Shown here: positions 39,708-48,645 of the stretch, piece by piece
Layout: each line of letters starts with the position of its first letter
Position numbering within the stretch: position 1 is the first letter of the stretch
Source: JBJHDF01 sp050486405
Lineage (GTDB): Bacteria > Pseudomonadota > Gammaproteobacteria > Pseudomonadales > Cellvibrionaceae
Length of the DNA: 64,000 nucleotides
NCBI GenBank assembly: GCA_050486405.1
Contig: JBJHDF010000006.1
Coordinates: forward strand, 1-64,000
Direction: 5' to 3'
Position numbers and translations under genes: made by a program
The notes under the pieces: generated by a model
What the model was told of the DNA's origin: nothing
Seen by the model: the letters and a program-made list of their open reading frames with translations, nothing else
The model's database searches: none

Positions 39708-42263
39708 CTAAAAATCCTCAGTGAAGCGAATCCAGTTCAGATTCCAGGATCCACCGAGCGCATCGAAGCGCAGTGTGTGTTCGCCTGCCGGCAGGGTCAC
39801 GGTGGCACTCAGCGTGACCCAGTTCTGCCAGCCGCCAGTGTTGGGCACCCCCTGGGTGTCAATGACGCTGCCATTGACGGACAACTGGAACCCAGAGCTG
39901 CCTCCCTGACTGGCAACGCGGTATTCGACGGTGTAGGTACCGGCCTGCTGAATATCCACCTCGTACTCGAACCAGTCACCCGGGTCCAACCAACCAACGT
40001 TGTAGCCGCCGCCGGTATCCGTGGTGGGTTCGGTGTCAATCCCGGACATGGCGCTGTAGTTTTCCGCCTGAATGGTGCCCGGAATGGCCGCACGCACTAT
40101 GGCGCTGGCAACTTCATCGCTGTAGTGGCTCTCGTCGATGCCGCTGAACGCCGTCACCACATAGTAATAGGTCACGTCATCGCTGAAGCTGGTGTCGGTA
40201 TAGAAAGGATCGCTGATACCCTCCGCCAGCAACGAATAGTTGGCGCCGGGAGTCGTGCTGCGATAGACGTTGTAACCGTCCAGATTCGCCTCGGTATTGG
40301 CGTTCCAAACCAGCTCTGCACCGCTTGCACTGATAGTCAGGGTCAGACCGGTGGGCCGCGCCGGAGGATTGAAAATGTCGGGCGATTCACTGCTGGTCAT
40401 CCAGTACATCAACTCCTCGTGCACATCGTATTCAAGGGTGCCGAACGCCTGGAACAGCGCTTCGATTTCTTCCAGAGGCGCGTTGGGGAAGTCCAACTGC
40501 GGCAGCGCATCTCCGGTCACATCCACACCCGGCTGGGGCTCATCCGGCACCAGGAACAGTTCTCCCCAGGCGTCGGCGCTGCCGTTGTCCTTGAAGAAAC
40601 CGCTGAGGCTGTAGCTCTGCCCTCCCTCCAGAGTAACCGCCTGATAGATGCCGCCGTTGATAAAGCCGGTTTCACCGTCAGCGGCGCTGACGCGCAGCAC
40701 TGGCGCCGCCGCGCCGCTGGGCAAACCCTGAGCGCCCTCGTAGCCAAAATCAATAACCGGCTCGCCAGCGGCGTACCAACTGGTCCAACCGTCACTGGAA
40801 CCAAAACCACCGTTGATAACCACCTCTTCTTGGGTGGTATCGTTCACCAGGCTGATTTGATCAAAGGTGATATCCAACTCGCCGACCAGGGAGCCGGCCT
40901 TGATCACCAGATAGTAGAGCTGCTCGCCCTCTCCCGGCACAACCAGGGTTTCCGTGGCAGCATCGCAGGCGTCCTCCAGGCTGCTGTCCCAGCCGGGACA
41001 CACCCAGGTGTTGGCCTTGGTCAGCACACCCAGGTCGCGCTGGTTGGTCACCATGCCCCAGGTGCCACCGCCCTGACCGCCAGTGTTGGTCAGTACCTTG
41101 TAGGCCCAGTTAGTGGCCGCCCAGCCGTACTGGCCGTAGATATCGTAGGTGGCGCGGGTAATCTGGGCGCCCAGTTCCAGACCCAGACCGGTCCAGGGCT
41201 GAAATTCGCCAATCAGGAAAGGTGTGTCTATGGCTCTGAGCCGTTGATCCCACTCGCAGACGCCGGTAGTACCTGCGGAACCGCAGAGCAGCCAGTCGCG
41301 GTGTACTTCGTAGCCAATTTCACCCCAACCAAAAATGCCCGGGTAAAAGTGCATCTCCATTGCCACATTAGTCATGCCGCGATCAGCCGGATTGCCATAG
41401 GCGTGGATACCGGAGTAGTGGCCGGGCAGGATGATGATGTGCTCCTGGTCCACCTCGCGCACGGCGTGATACAGAGTTTCCATGACATCGGCGAGGTTTT
41501 CCGGCGAAGTGCCCCAGGGCTCATTGAGCAACCCGTAACCGGCGACGACGACGCGGTCCCGATAACGCTCGGCAATCTGTTGCCACAGCCAGATGGTGCG
41601 CTCCTGGTACTCGGGGGTATCCCAATAGAGATTCAGATCGGAACAGCCGCTGTGGTGCTCCCAACCCTGACTGCCCACGGCGCCGTGCAGATCGAGAATC
41701 ACGTAGATGTCACGCGCTTCGGCCTCGTCCAGGGCGTAATCCAGGTAGTGCCAGGCATCGTCGCGCAGTGTGAAGGGGTTGTGCTCGTCCTCGATCAGAT
41801 TCCAGATAAAGGGAATGCGCACCACGTTCATGCCAAAATCCACCAGCAGATCCCAGTCACGCTCGGTGATCCAGTTGTCCCGGAACATGCGCATAAGCCG
41901 CTCGCGCTCCTCGAAGCCAAAGCGATCATCCAGCACGGACTCCAACGTACACTGATCGTTGACCGCCGCCGTGCTCTGCCCCATCATCCAGAACTCCTGC
42001 AGAAGCCAGTTGCCCAGATTGGTGCCGCGCAACAGTATGGGGGTGCCATCGGCCTTGACCCACTGGGTGCCATCGGCACGCAGCATGGTCATTTCATCGG
42101 AGCCACCGCCACTGCCATTACCGCTGCTGCTGCCATTACCGCCAGAGGAGCTACTACTGGAAGATCCGCCGCTGCTGCCGCAGGCAGAAATCAGCAAGCA
42201 TGCGGTCACCAGAGACAGCGCTAGGACGCGCTTTATGCCTTGGGTTATTGTCAAGTTGGTCAT
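39708..42263 (-). CDS. GH5 beta-glucanase lipoprotein with CBM, FnIII and CBM6 (GH5A)
   Basis: 851 residues. Lipobox LISAC near residue 28, then a Ser/Gly linker to ~55. The GH5 domain (~58-420) opens LLRGTNLGNWLLQEFWM, similar to exo-beta-1,3-glucanases of the family; acid/base Glu248 is in GLLNEPWG and nucleophile Glu353 in LIGEFQPW. Next come a beta-sandwich carbohydrate-binding-like domain (~450-590, NGGFGSSDGWTSWYAAGEP), an FnIII domain (~635-720, PTGLTLTISASGAELVWNAN) and a C-terminal CBM6 (~725-851, IQAENYSAMSGIDTEP ... GGWQNWVTLS). Probably surface-attached and active on beta-1,3 or 1,6 glucan; subfamily not assigned. Confidence 0.9.
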   Translation of the reverse strand: MTNLTITQGIKRVLALSLVTACLLISACGSSGGSSSSSSSGGNGSSSGNGSGGGSDEMTMLRADGTQWVKADGTPILLRGTNLGNWLLQEFWMMGQSTAAVNDQCTLESVLDDRFGFEERERLMRMFRDNWITERDWDLLVDFGMNVVRIPFIWNLIEDEHNPFTLRDDAWHYLDYALDEAEARDIYVILDLHGAVGSQGWEHHSGCSDLNLYWDTPEYQERTIWLWQQIAERYRDRVVVAGYGLLNEPWGTSPENLADVMETLYHAVREVDQEHIIILPGHYSGIHAYGNPADRGMTNVAMEMHFYPGIFGWGEIGYEVHRDWLLCGSAGTTGVCEWDQRLRAIDTPFLIGEFQPWTGLGLELGAQITRATYDIYGQYGWAATNWAYKVLTNTGGQGGGTWGMVTNQRDLGVLTKANTWVCPGWDSSLEDACDAATETLVVPGEGEQLYYLVIKAGSLVGELDITFDQISLVNDTTQEEVVINGGFGSSDGWTSWYAAGEPVIDFGYEGAQGLPSGAAAPVLRVSAADGETGFINGGIYQAVTLEGGQSYSLSGFFKDNGSADAWGELFLVPDEPQPGVDVTGDALPQLDFPNAPLEEIEALFQAFGTLEYDVHEELMYWMTSSESPDIFNPPARPTGLTLTISASGAELVWNANTEANLDGYNVYRSTTPGANYSLLAEGISDPFYTDTSFSDDVTYYYVVTAFSGIDESHYSDEVASAIVRAAIPGTIQAENYSAMSGIDTEPTTDTGGGYNVGWLDPGDWFEYEVDIQQAGTYTVEYRVASQGGSSGFQLSVNGSVIDTQGVPNTGGWQNWVTLSATVTLPAGEHTLRFDALGGSWNLNWIRFTEDF

Positions 42264-42433
42264 GATACGTGTTACCTCATGGTTGTTATAATGATGAGCG
42301 GCAGAATAGGAGCTCTTTCACTGCCGCGTCGTCCTGGTAGATTTATTCGAACGAAAAAAAACGGGAAACGCTGGTTCGGGTACCGTAACCCCAGCCGAAC
42401 GTCGCCAAATTACTAACAATATCAACTGGTTAT

Positions 42434-42462
42434 GAAAGCCTCGGCACAAGTCCGAGGCTTTC
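42434..42462 (-). terminator. Terminator after the second GH5 gene
   Basis: GAAAGCCTCGG and CCGAGGCTTTC pair perfectly (11 bp) around a 7-base loop, 26 bases past the GH5B stop. The T-run is short (TTT). Confidence 0.75.
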
Positions 42463-42487
42463 GAACAGGGTGGTTGTCATCGCCGCC

Positions 42488-45013
42488 CTACTGTAAGTGC
42501 AGGGCAAACCAGTTGAAATTCCAGCCGCCGCTCTCGGCCCAGACCACCAAGTCCCGCTGCCCCGCTTCCAGGTATACCGCCGGAGCGTGGATGCTGGTCC
42601 AGTTCTGCCAACCACCGGTGTTGGGCACGGTGAGCGCGGCGGTCAAATCCTGCCCATCCTGGCCGAGAATCACCTGGCCGCCGCCGACAGCGGACGCCAC
42701 CCGTAACTCCACGGTATACCAGCCAGAAACCGCCACATCCACGGTGTAACTCAACCAGTCACCCGTATCGATCCAGCCGATATTGATGCCGCCCTGAGTA
42801 TCGCTGGTGGGCTCGGACTGGACACCGGACTGCCAACTGAAGTGCTGTGCCTCGATGCGACCCGGCGCGTTGTTTTCCATGGCCATCCAGGATTTTACTG
42901 CTTCGTTGGCAATCAGTGGCTGAGTGGCAAAGCTGCGAAAGAAGTTCTCGATCTGACTGGCTGAGGCGCTGGCCAGATTGATACTGGGCATGGCGCCGCC
43001 GTCGGACGAGTTGGTGACCATGCCCCAGGGCCAACTCTGGGAGCCGTCACCGCTGATACCGCTGGCCGACACTGTCTTGTAGGCCCAGTTGGTGGAGGCC
43101 CAGCCCATATTGCGGTAGACGTTGACCGTGAGCGCGGTCAGGGGTCCGCCCTGAGCGCCGGAAATGGTCCAGGGCTGGAACTCACCCACCAGAAAGGGGG
43201 TGTCCAGATCGGTGATGCGGTCCTGCCACTCACACACACCACCCTGACCCGTGCCGCCACAGAACAACCAGTCGTTGTGCACCTGGTAGTTTTGCTGACC
43301 CCAGCCAAACAGCCCTGGATAAAAGTGCATTTCAAAGGCGACATTAGTGTCCATCCCCCGGTCCGAGGGGTGACCGTAGGCGTGGATACCGGAATCATGA
43401 CCGGGCAATATGACAATGCGATCCGGATCCTTGGCCCTTACTACGTGATACAACTCTGTCATGAAATCCGCCAGGGTATGGGCGTCGGTGCCCCAGGGTT
43501 CATTGAGCAGCCCGTAGCCCGCCACGGCGTTGCGTCCGGCGTAGCGGCTGGCAATCATGTCCCACAACCAGCGGGTACGGTCCCGGTACTCAGCGGAATC
43601 CCACAGTTCATTCATGCCGGCGCAACCGGAGTGATGCTCCCAACCCTGGCTGCCCACGGCGCCGTGCAGGTCGAGTATGGTGTACATGCCCCGCTTTTCC
43701 GCCTCGTCGATGGCGTAGTCCAGATAATCCCAGGCGTCATCGCGCAGGGTATAGGGGTTGTTTTCGTCCTCCACCAGGTTGTACCAAAAGGGCAGCCGTA
43801 CCACATTGAGGCCAAACTCCGCCATCAGATCCCAGTCCCGTTCGGTAATCCAGCTGTCCCGGAACACCCGCATCAAGCGCTCTTTTTCCGCGTGACCGAA
43901 ACGCTGGGTCAGGTTGTCTTCCAGGGAGCACTGATCGTAGAACTGGTGACCCAGGTTCATCATCCAGAATTCCAGCTGCAGCCAGTTGCCAATATTGGTG
44001 CCTACCAGATCGACCCGGTTGCCATCCTCGTCCACCCAGAGGTGACCATCGGTCTGCAACAGCGGCAGGGTGTTGACGTGGCCACCGGGGTCTTCTCCGG
44101 CGCTGAAGCGAATCCAGTTCAGATTCCAGCCGCCGCTCTGGGCGTAGACCAGCAGACTCTGGGCGCCCGCCTCTAGGAATACGGTGGTTTGTATGGTGGT
44201 CCAGTTTTGCCAGCCGCCGGTGGTGGGCACCGCCAGGGGCTCGCCGAGGTCCTGGCCGTCCTGCCCGAGAATCACGCTGCCGCCACCATTGAGCGAAGCC
44301 ACGCGATACTCAACGTCGTACCAACCGGCGCTGCTGACATTCACCGCATAGGACATCCAGTCGCCCGCGTCTATCCAGCCAACATTCTCGCCGCCACCGT
44401 CGTCACTGGTAGCCTCGGTCTGGATGCCGGACATGGCCTCGTAGTCCTGGGCCTGCACTGTGCCTGGCACCGGCGCGCCCTGGCCGCTGTCCACTGGACC
44501 GGTCAGCCTGAACCAGTTGAGGTTCCAGCCGCCTGTTTCCGCCCAGACCACCAGATGCTGCTGTCCCGCCTCCAGGTGAACCTCGGTCTCCAGGGTCGTC
44601 CAGTTTTGCCAGCCGCCGGTATTGGGAATGGGCGTGGCATCGGTCAGGTCGCTGCCGTTCTGGCCGAGAATGACGCTGCCGCTGCTGTTCGGGGACGCCA
44701 CCCGGTATTCCAGGGTATACAGGCCGCTGGCCGCCACATCCACTTCGTAGAGCAGCCAGTCGCCGGTGTCTATCCAGCCCACATTCTGGCCGCCACCGGT
44801 ATCGCTGGTGTTTTCGGTCTGGATGCCGTCCATATGGTCATAATCTTGTGCCTGTATGGTGCCGGGCACCGCCACCTGGGCCAGGGCCGCAGTGGGCAAA
44901 AGGACGGCAAACAATGTGCCCATTATCAAGCCCCTGCCGGCGAGAGCGCCGAAGGGCGGAAGGGTGCGCTTCATCAGGCGCGCCAAGGCGCCTATCGTCA
45001 TGCGAATTATCAT
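42488..45013 (-). CDS. Secreted GH5 beta-glucanase with three CBM6 domains (GH5B)
   Basis: 841 residues from the ATG at 45013, with AGCAGGTATCAAT before it; the ORF runs further up but lacks family features. Signal peptide ~1-47 (FAVLLPTAALAQ), no lipobox. Two CBM6 domains come first (~49-170, GTIQAQDYDHMDGIQTENTS; ~178-300, GTVQAQDYEAMSGIQTEATS), then GH5 (~320-690) with acid/base Glu505 in GLLNEPWG and nucleophile Glu611 in LVGEFQPW, then a third CBM6 (~710-841). Its GH5 domain is a close paralogue of GH5A but the accessory domains are rearranged. Likely secreted or loosely cell-bound and acting on insoluble glucan. Confidence 0.9.
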   Translation of the reverse strand: MIIRMTIGALARLMKRTLPPFGALAGRGLIMGTLFAVLLPTAALAQVAVPGTIQAQDYDHMDGIQTENTSDTGGGQNVGWIDTGDWLLYEVDVAASGLYTLEYRVASPNSSGSVILGQNGSDLTDATPIPNTGGWQNWTTLETEVHLEAGQQHLVVWAETGGWNLNWFRLTGPVDSGQGAPVPGTVQAQDYEAMSGIQTEATSDDGGGENVGWIDAGDWMSYAVNVSSAGWYDVEYRVASLNGGGSVILGQDGQDLGEPLAVPTTGGWQNWTTIQTTVFLEAGAQSLLVYAQSGGWNLNWIRFSAGEDPGGHVNTLPLLQTDGHLWVDEDGNRVDLVGTNIGNWLQLEFWMMNLGHQFYDQCSLEDNLTQRFGHAEKERLMRVFRDSWITERDWDLMAEFGLNVVRLPFWYNLVEDENNPYTLRDDAWDYLDYAIDEAEKRGMYTILDLHGAVGSQGWEHHSGCAGMNELWDSAEYRDRTRWLWDMIASRYAGRNAVAGYGLLNEPWGTDAHTLADFMTELYHVVRAKDPDRIVILPGHDSGIHAYGHPSDRGMDTNVAFEMHFYPGLFGWGQQNYQVHNDWLFCGGTGQGGVCEWQDRITDLDTPFLVGEFQPWTISGAQGGPLTALTVNVYRNMGWASTNWAYKTVSASGISGDGSQSWPWGMVTNSSDGGAMPSINLASASASQIENFFRSFATQPLIANEAVKSWMAMENNAPGRIEAQHFSWQSGVQSEPTSDTQGGINIGWIDTGDWLSYTVDVAVSGWYTVELRVASAVGGGQVILGQDGQDLTAALTVPNTGGWQNWTSIHAPAVYLEAGQRDLVVWAESGGWNFNWFALHLQ

Positions 45014-45321
45014 ATTGATACCTGCTAGTCTCTTAACATTATTATCGAACCAGCCAGACTGGCTTACGTAGCGGCAATAGCCGGGGTCGCAACCCCATTG
45101 CCAGCCATACAGGCTATGGAAACCCAGAGCCCGCGTCGTTCGTTTGCCACTTTTTTCGCTCAAAATTCTGATTCGAACCCGTTCTGTTACGCACAGCCCA
45201 GCCGAACCCCGCCGCAAGCGGCGCCGGGGCAGCGCAGGAACCGCCCCAGGGGCACTCTTGGCGGGCAACACAGTATGCGTTATGATCCCGGGAAAACTGA
45301 CCAGCGTGGGTCCCCGACACC
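45014..45321. other. Divergent intergenic region between GH5B and the right AraC regulator
   Basis: 308 bases with start sites facing outward on both sides. It has a sigma-70-like promoter for the AraC gene (45258-45286) and an imperfect palindrome AGCCAGACTGGCT near 45050. No gene was seen. A regulator bound here could control both directions. Confidence 0.55.
45258..45286 (+). promoter_or_regulatory. Sigma-70-like promoter of the right AraC regulator
   Basis: TTGGCG (45258-45263), 17-base spacer, TATGAT (45281-45286), 35 bases before the ATG at 45322. Confidence 0.55.
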
Positions 45322-46485
45322 ATGACCGAAGTCCTCTTTAACTTCCACGATGTGATTTTGTGGATGACGGCCATGCAGTGCCTGTTCTTCGCTGTACTCC
45401 TGCTTGCCACCAATAACCGCCACATCACCAGCACCTACTTCCTGGCGGCATTTTTGCTTGCGCATGTCTTTATTCCCCTGCACGAGCTGATCCTCTGGGG
45501 CGCGGTATTCAAGCTGAAAATCCGGGACATATGGCCTGAGCTGTATTTTATCGGTGGTTATGCCTACTTCCTGGATGGCCCTCTGTTGTATTTCTGCATC
45601 AAATCCCTGGTCTTTCGCGATTTCACCCTGCGCAAGCGCGACGCCCTGCACCTGCTGCCGCTGCTACTGTTCGCCGGATTCATGTGGCTGGTGTTTTACC
45701 GCTTGCCCGAAGCCCAGCGACTGGCGATGATCACATCGGAAGAGTTCGTCTATGGCGGCTACTACGTGTTCGCTGAATTTCTGTGCAAACTGCTGCGCCT
45801 GGGCTACGCCATTCTCTGCCTGATTTTGATAATCAAATACAAAAGCCGGCTAAAAAGCGTTCATTCGAATATTGAAAGAGGGGATGTCACCTGGGTCACC
45901 ACCCTGGTCATCGGCTTCCTCATCGTCATGTTGATGGAAGTTACACTGAGCGCCGCCAAGGCAATCAGCCTCAAGTTGAATTTTGAGCTAATCGTGTTTG
46001 AGTACATTGGGCTGACCAGCTACTACTCCATGTTCATCCTGGTGAATCTGCTGGTATTTACCAGCATTCGCTACTTCTCCAGCTTTTACCCGGTCTCACA
46101 AAAGGACGGCGCGAAAAAGACGATCAATGAAAACCTTTTGAACCCGGAAGTGGCGCGGGAAATCGACCAGGCCATGCAGCAGCGCAAGCCCTACCTGCAA
46201 CCGGACATTACGCTGGATCAGTTGGCTACGGAGCTGGATGTGCCGGCCAAGGACCTCTCCATGATCATCAATCGGCATTTCGGCGTCAACTTTTACGAAT
46301 TTGTCAATCGTTACCGCGTGGACGAAGCCAAGCATCTGCTGTTGGCGGAAAGTCACCACGACAAGACCATCACCGACATCTTTATCGAGGTCGGTTTCAA
46401 CAGCAAGTCGGTGTTCAATACGTTTTTCAAAAAGATGGTGGGAGCAACGCCCTCGCAATACCGGCAAAACGCCAAGGCGGGCTAG
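45322..46485 (+). CDS. Membrane-anchored AraC-family regulator (right side of glucan locus)
   Basis: 387 residues. About seven hydrophobic segments in residues ~10-250, starting FNFHDVILWMTAMQCLFFAVLL, then an AraC DNA-binding domain (~280-380): ITLDQLATELDVPAKDLSMI and ITDIFIEVGFNSKSVFNTFF with ATPSQYRQN. It has the same architecture as the regulator at 13424-14590, including the N-terminal NxHDV motif, V-x-E/D-AK motif and FNSKS core, so the two are paralogues. It is divergent from GH5B and upstream of GH16D, placing it at the control point of both. The ligand is unknown; a glucan oligosaccharide is inferred from context. Confidence 0.88.
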   Translation: MTEVLFNFHDVILWMTAMQCLFFAVLLLATNNRHITSTYFLAAFLLAHVFIPLHELILWGAVFKLKIRDIWPELYFIGGYAYFLDGPLLYFCIKSLVFRDFTLRKRDALHLLPLLLFAGFMWLVFYRLPEAQRLAMITSEEFVYGGYYVFAEFLCKLLRLGYAILCLILIIKYKSRLKSVHSNIERGDVTWVTTLVIGFLIVMLMEVTLSAAKAISLKLNFELIVFEYIGLTSYYSMFILVNLLVFTSIRYFSSFYPVSQKDGAKKTINENLLNPEVAREIDQAMQQRKPYLQPDITLDQLATELDVPAKDLSMIINRHFGVNFYEFVNRYRVDEAKHLLLAESHHDKTITDIFIEVGFNSKSVFNTFFKKMVGATPSQYRQNAKAG

Positions 46486-46490
46486 CCGCC

Positions 46491-46508
46491 GACTGCCGAT
46501 CGGCAGTC
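46491..46508. terminator. Perfect 18-base palindrome after the right AraC gene
   Basis: GACTGCCGATCGGCAGTC, six bases past the stop codon. It could fold into a 7-bp hairpin or bind a dimeric protein. No T-run follows. Confidence 0.4.
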
Positions 46509-46634
46509 AGCCCAACCGCAACCGCACTTCCATACCCGTTTTTATTACCAAAGGAAATATGGGCCGGACCCTCAGCAGTGGCGCGGGGTTCGGTTGAGAA
46601 TCGCTCATCCGAACCCGTACGACCAGACAAAATC

Positions 46635-46676
46635 CTTTAGCCGGACGATCCCATCTCCCAACCGACGCTAAAGTGG
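46635..46676. promoter_or_regulatory. Candidate regulator site before GH16D
   Basis: CTTTAGC (46635-46641) faces CGCTAAAGTGG (46666-46676); the second is the exact reverse complement of the CCACTTTAGCG cores near 25140 and 37287. It lies about 98 bases before the GH16D start, a usual place for an activator site. Confidence 0.5.
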
Positions 46677-46774
46677 CATACGGTAATTCGTTGTCGCCTC
46701 AAATCAGTAGTAGAGGTCGGACTTACCGATGATCCATGCCGTTAACAATAACTATATAAGTGGAGATATACACC

Positions 46775-48487
46775 ATGATAAGCGACAACCCTTACACAGA
46801 AGATTGGGCTGCCACTGCGTTGAACCCTTGCAGTCGGGCTCCGAAGCCATCGGCGCCAACCCGCCGACTCCGTAGCCTCCTGGTTGTAGTGTCTTGCCTG
46901 TTATGTCTCGCACCCGCCGTCCAGGCACAGAACTGGCAGCTGGTGTGGAGCGATGAGTTCAACTATACCGGCTATCCCGACAGCAACCGCTGGCGTCCGG
47001 AGGTGTGGCCTCCGGCCGTGGTCAACGAGGAGTTGCAGCACTACACAAACAACCTGAGCAACGCCCATGTTTCCAACGGCACCCTGAAAATTACCGCCAC
47101 GGCGGTCTACAATCCCAACACCGGGCAGAACGATTACTATTCCGCCCGTCTCAACTCAACCCAGGCCTGGACCTACGGGCGTTTCGAGGCCCGTATACGG
47201 GTGCCCGGCGGCTGGGGCACCTGGCCGGCCTTCTGGCTGTACCCGGTGGACCAATTCCGATACGGCACCAACCCCATCACCAATTTCGGTTGGCCCAACG
47301 CCGGTGAAATAGACATCATGGAACATGTCGGCTATGACCAGAACGTGATTCACGCCTCCACCCACAGCGCCTGCTGTTTCTGGGCGGTGGGCACCCAGCG
47401 CACCGGTACCATTACCGTCAACAACCCGGTCAACAACTGGCACGTATACGCGGCGGAATGGTATGAGGATCGAATTGAGTTCTACGTCAACAACACCAAC
47501 TATTTCACCGTCTGGAACGACGGCACCGGTTGGCAGTCCTGGCCGTTCAACCACGATTTTCAGATTATCCTCAACCTGGCCGTTGGCGGCCTCTGGGGCG
47601 GCGCCCAGGGCGTAGACCCCAATATCTGGCCGCGCACCATGGAAGTGGATTACGTGCGGGTATATCAGCTTGCCGGCGGCGGCGCACCCGGTCAGGGCCC
47701 CGGCACCAACCACAATCTGCCGGGTACGGTGCAAGCACAGAATTACCACTGGATGTCGGGTATTCAGACGGAGAGCACCAGCGACAGCAGCGGCGACCAG
47801 AATGTGGGCTGGATCGACACCGGCGACTGGATGACCTACAACGTCAATGTTCCCTCCTCCGGCACCTACACCGTGTCCTATCGCGTCGCCAGCCCCAACA
47901 GCGGTGGCGTCATTCGCTTTGAGCAAGCCGGCGGTGGCACCGTCTACGGCAACATCAACGTACCCAACACCGGTGGCTGGCAAAACTGGACCACCATCTC
48001 GCACAATGTTCAGCTCAGCGCGGGTCAGCAGGAGGTAGCCATCTACGTACCTTCGGGCGGCTACAATATCAACTGGTTCAGTATCCACCCGGCCGCCAGC
48101 AGTTGGTCGACCCAGATCCAGGCCGAAAACTACGTCTACATGTCCGGGGTACAGACCGAAAACACCAGTGATTCCGGTGGCGGGCTAAACGTGGGCTGGA
48201 TCGATGCCGGTGACTGGATGGTATGGAACACCAACCTGCCCTCTTCCGGCACCTACACGGTAGAGTACCGCGTGGCGAGTCCGAACAGCGGTGGCAGCAT
48301 CCGGTTTGAACAGGGAGGCGGCGGCACCGTGTACGGCACCATCGGTGTTCCCAATACCGGCGGCTGGCAGAACTGGACCACTATTTCACACAATGTCCAG
48401 CTCAATGCCGGCCAGCAACTGGTGGCCATCTATGTGCCGTCCGGCGGTTACAACATTAACTGGCTGCGCATTACCCGGGCCCATTAA
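46775..48487 (+). CDS. Secreted GH16 beta-glucanase with two CBM6 domains (GH16D)
   Basis: 570 residues from the ATG at 46775; a GTG at 46760 is in frame, but GTGGAG sits as the ribosome site before this ATG. The signal peptide is long (~1-46, twin-Arg-like RRLRSLLVVVSCLLCLAPAV). The GH16 domain (~50-305) opens WQLVWSDEFNYTGYPDSNRW and has GEIDIMEH with Glu178, Asp180 and Glu183, a typical laminarinase site; HASTHSACCFW and ILNLAVGGLWGG are further signatures. Two CBM6 domains (~318-440 and ~447-570) are nearly identical in their second halves. It is not closely related to GH16A-C. The only structural glucanase on the plus strand; likely controlled by the adjacent regulator. Confidence 0.93.
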   Translation: MISDNPYTEDWAATALNPCSRAPKPSAPTRRLRSLLVVVSCLLCLAPAVQAQNWQLVWSDEFNYTGYPDSNRWRPEVWPPAVVNEELQHYTNNLSNAHVSNGTLKITATAVYNPNTGQNDYYSARLNSTQAWTYGRFEARIRVPGGWGTWPAFWLYPVDQFRYGTNPITNFGWPNAGEIDIMEHVGYDQNVIHASTHSACCFWAVGTQRTGTITVNNPVNNWHVYAAEWYEDRIEFYVNNTNYFTVWNDGTGWQSWPFNHDFQIILNLAVGGLWGGAQGVDPNIWPRTMEVDYVRVYQLAGGGAPGQGPGTNHNLPGTVQAQNYHWMSGIQTESTSDSSGDQNVGWIDTGDWMTYNVNVPSSGTYTVSYRVASPNSGGVIRFEQAGGGTVYGNINVPNTGGWQNWTTISHNVQLSAGQQEVAIYVPSGGYNINWFSIHPAASSWSTQIQAENYVYMSGVQTENTSDSGGGLNVGWIDAGDWMVWNTNLPSSGTYTVEYRVASPNSGGSIRFEQGGGGTVYGTIGVPNTGGWQNWTTISHNVQLNAGQQLVAIYVPSGGYNINWLRITRAH

Positions 48488-48511
48488 CAGACTGTTGCAC
48501 TACAAACGGGA

Positions 48512-48542
48512 ATTAACCCGGCAATTATATTGTCGGGTTAAT
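48512..48542 (+). terminator. Hairpin terminator after GH16D
   Basis: ATTAACCCGGCAAT and ATTGTCGGGTTAAT pair over 14 bases (one wobble) around TAT, 25 bases past the stop. It marks the right end of the glucan locus. Confidence 0.7.
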
Positions 48543-48601
48543 CATTCGGGCCACAGCTGGCTTGGTTGTAAGGCATGCCCAGTAGCAAGGGTATAAGGCG
48601 C

Positions 48602-48626
48602 GCAGGACAGGCTGGGCCTGTCCTGC
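48602..48626 (-). terminator. Hairpin after eno
   Basis: GCAGGACAGGC, loop TGG, GCCTGTCCTGC: a perfect 11-bp stem 20 bases past the eno stop, without a T-run. Confidence 0.6.
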
Positions 48627-48645
48627 AGCAGCGGCGAGCCAGGGA

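Noticed and set aside
39777..42224. 815-residue ORF antisense to GH5A
   Set aside because: Mirror of a well-supported enzyme gene; translation has no recognisable fold.
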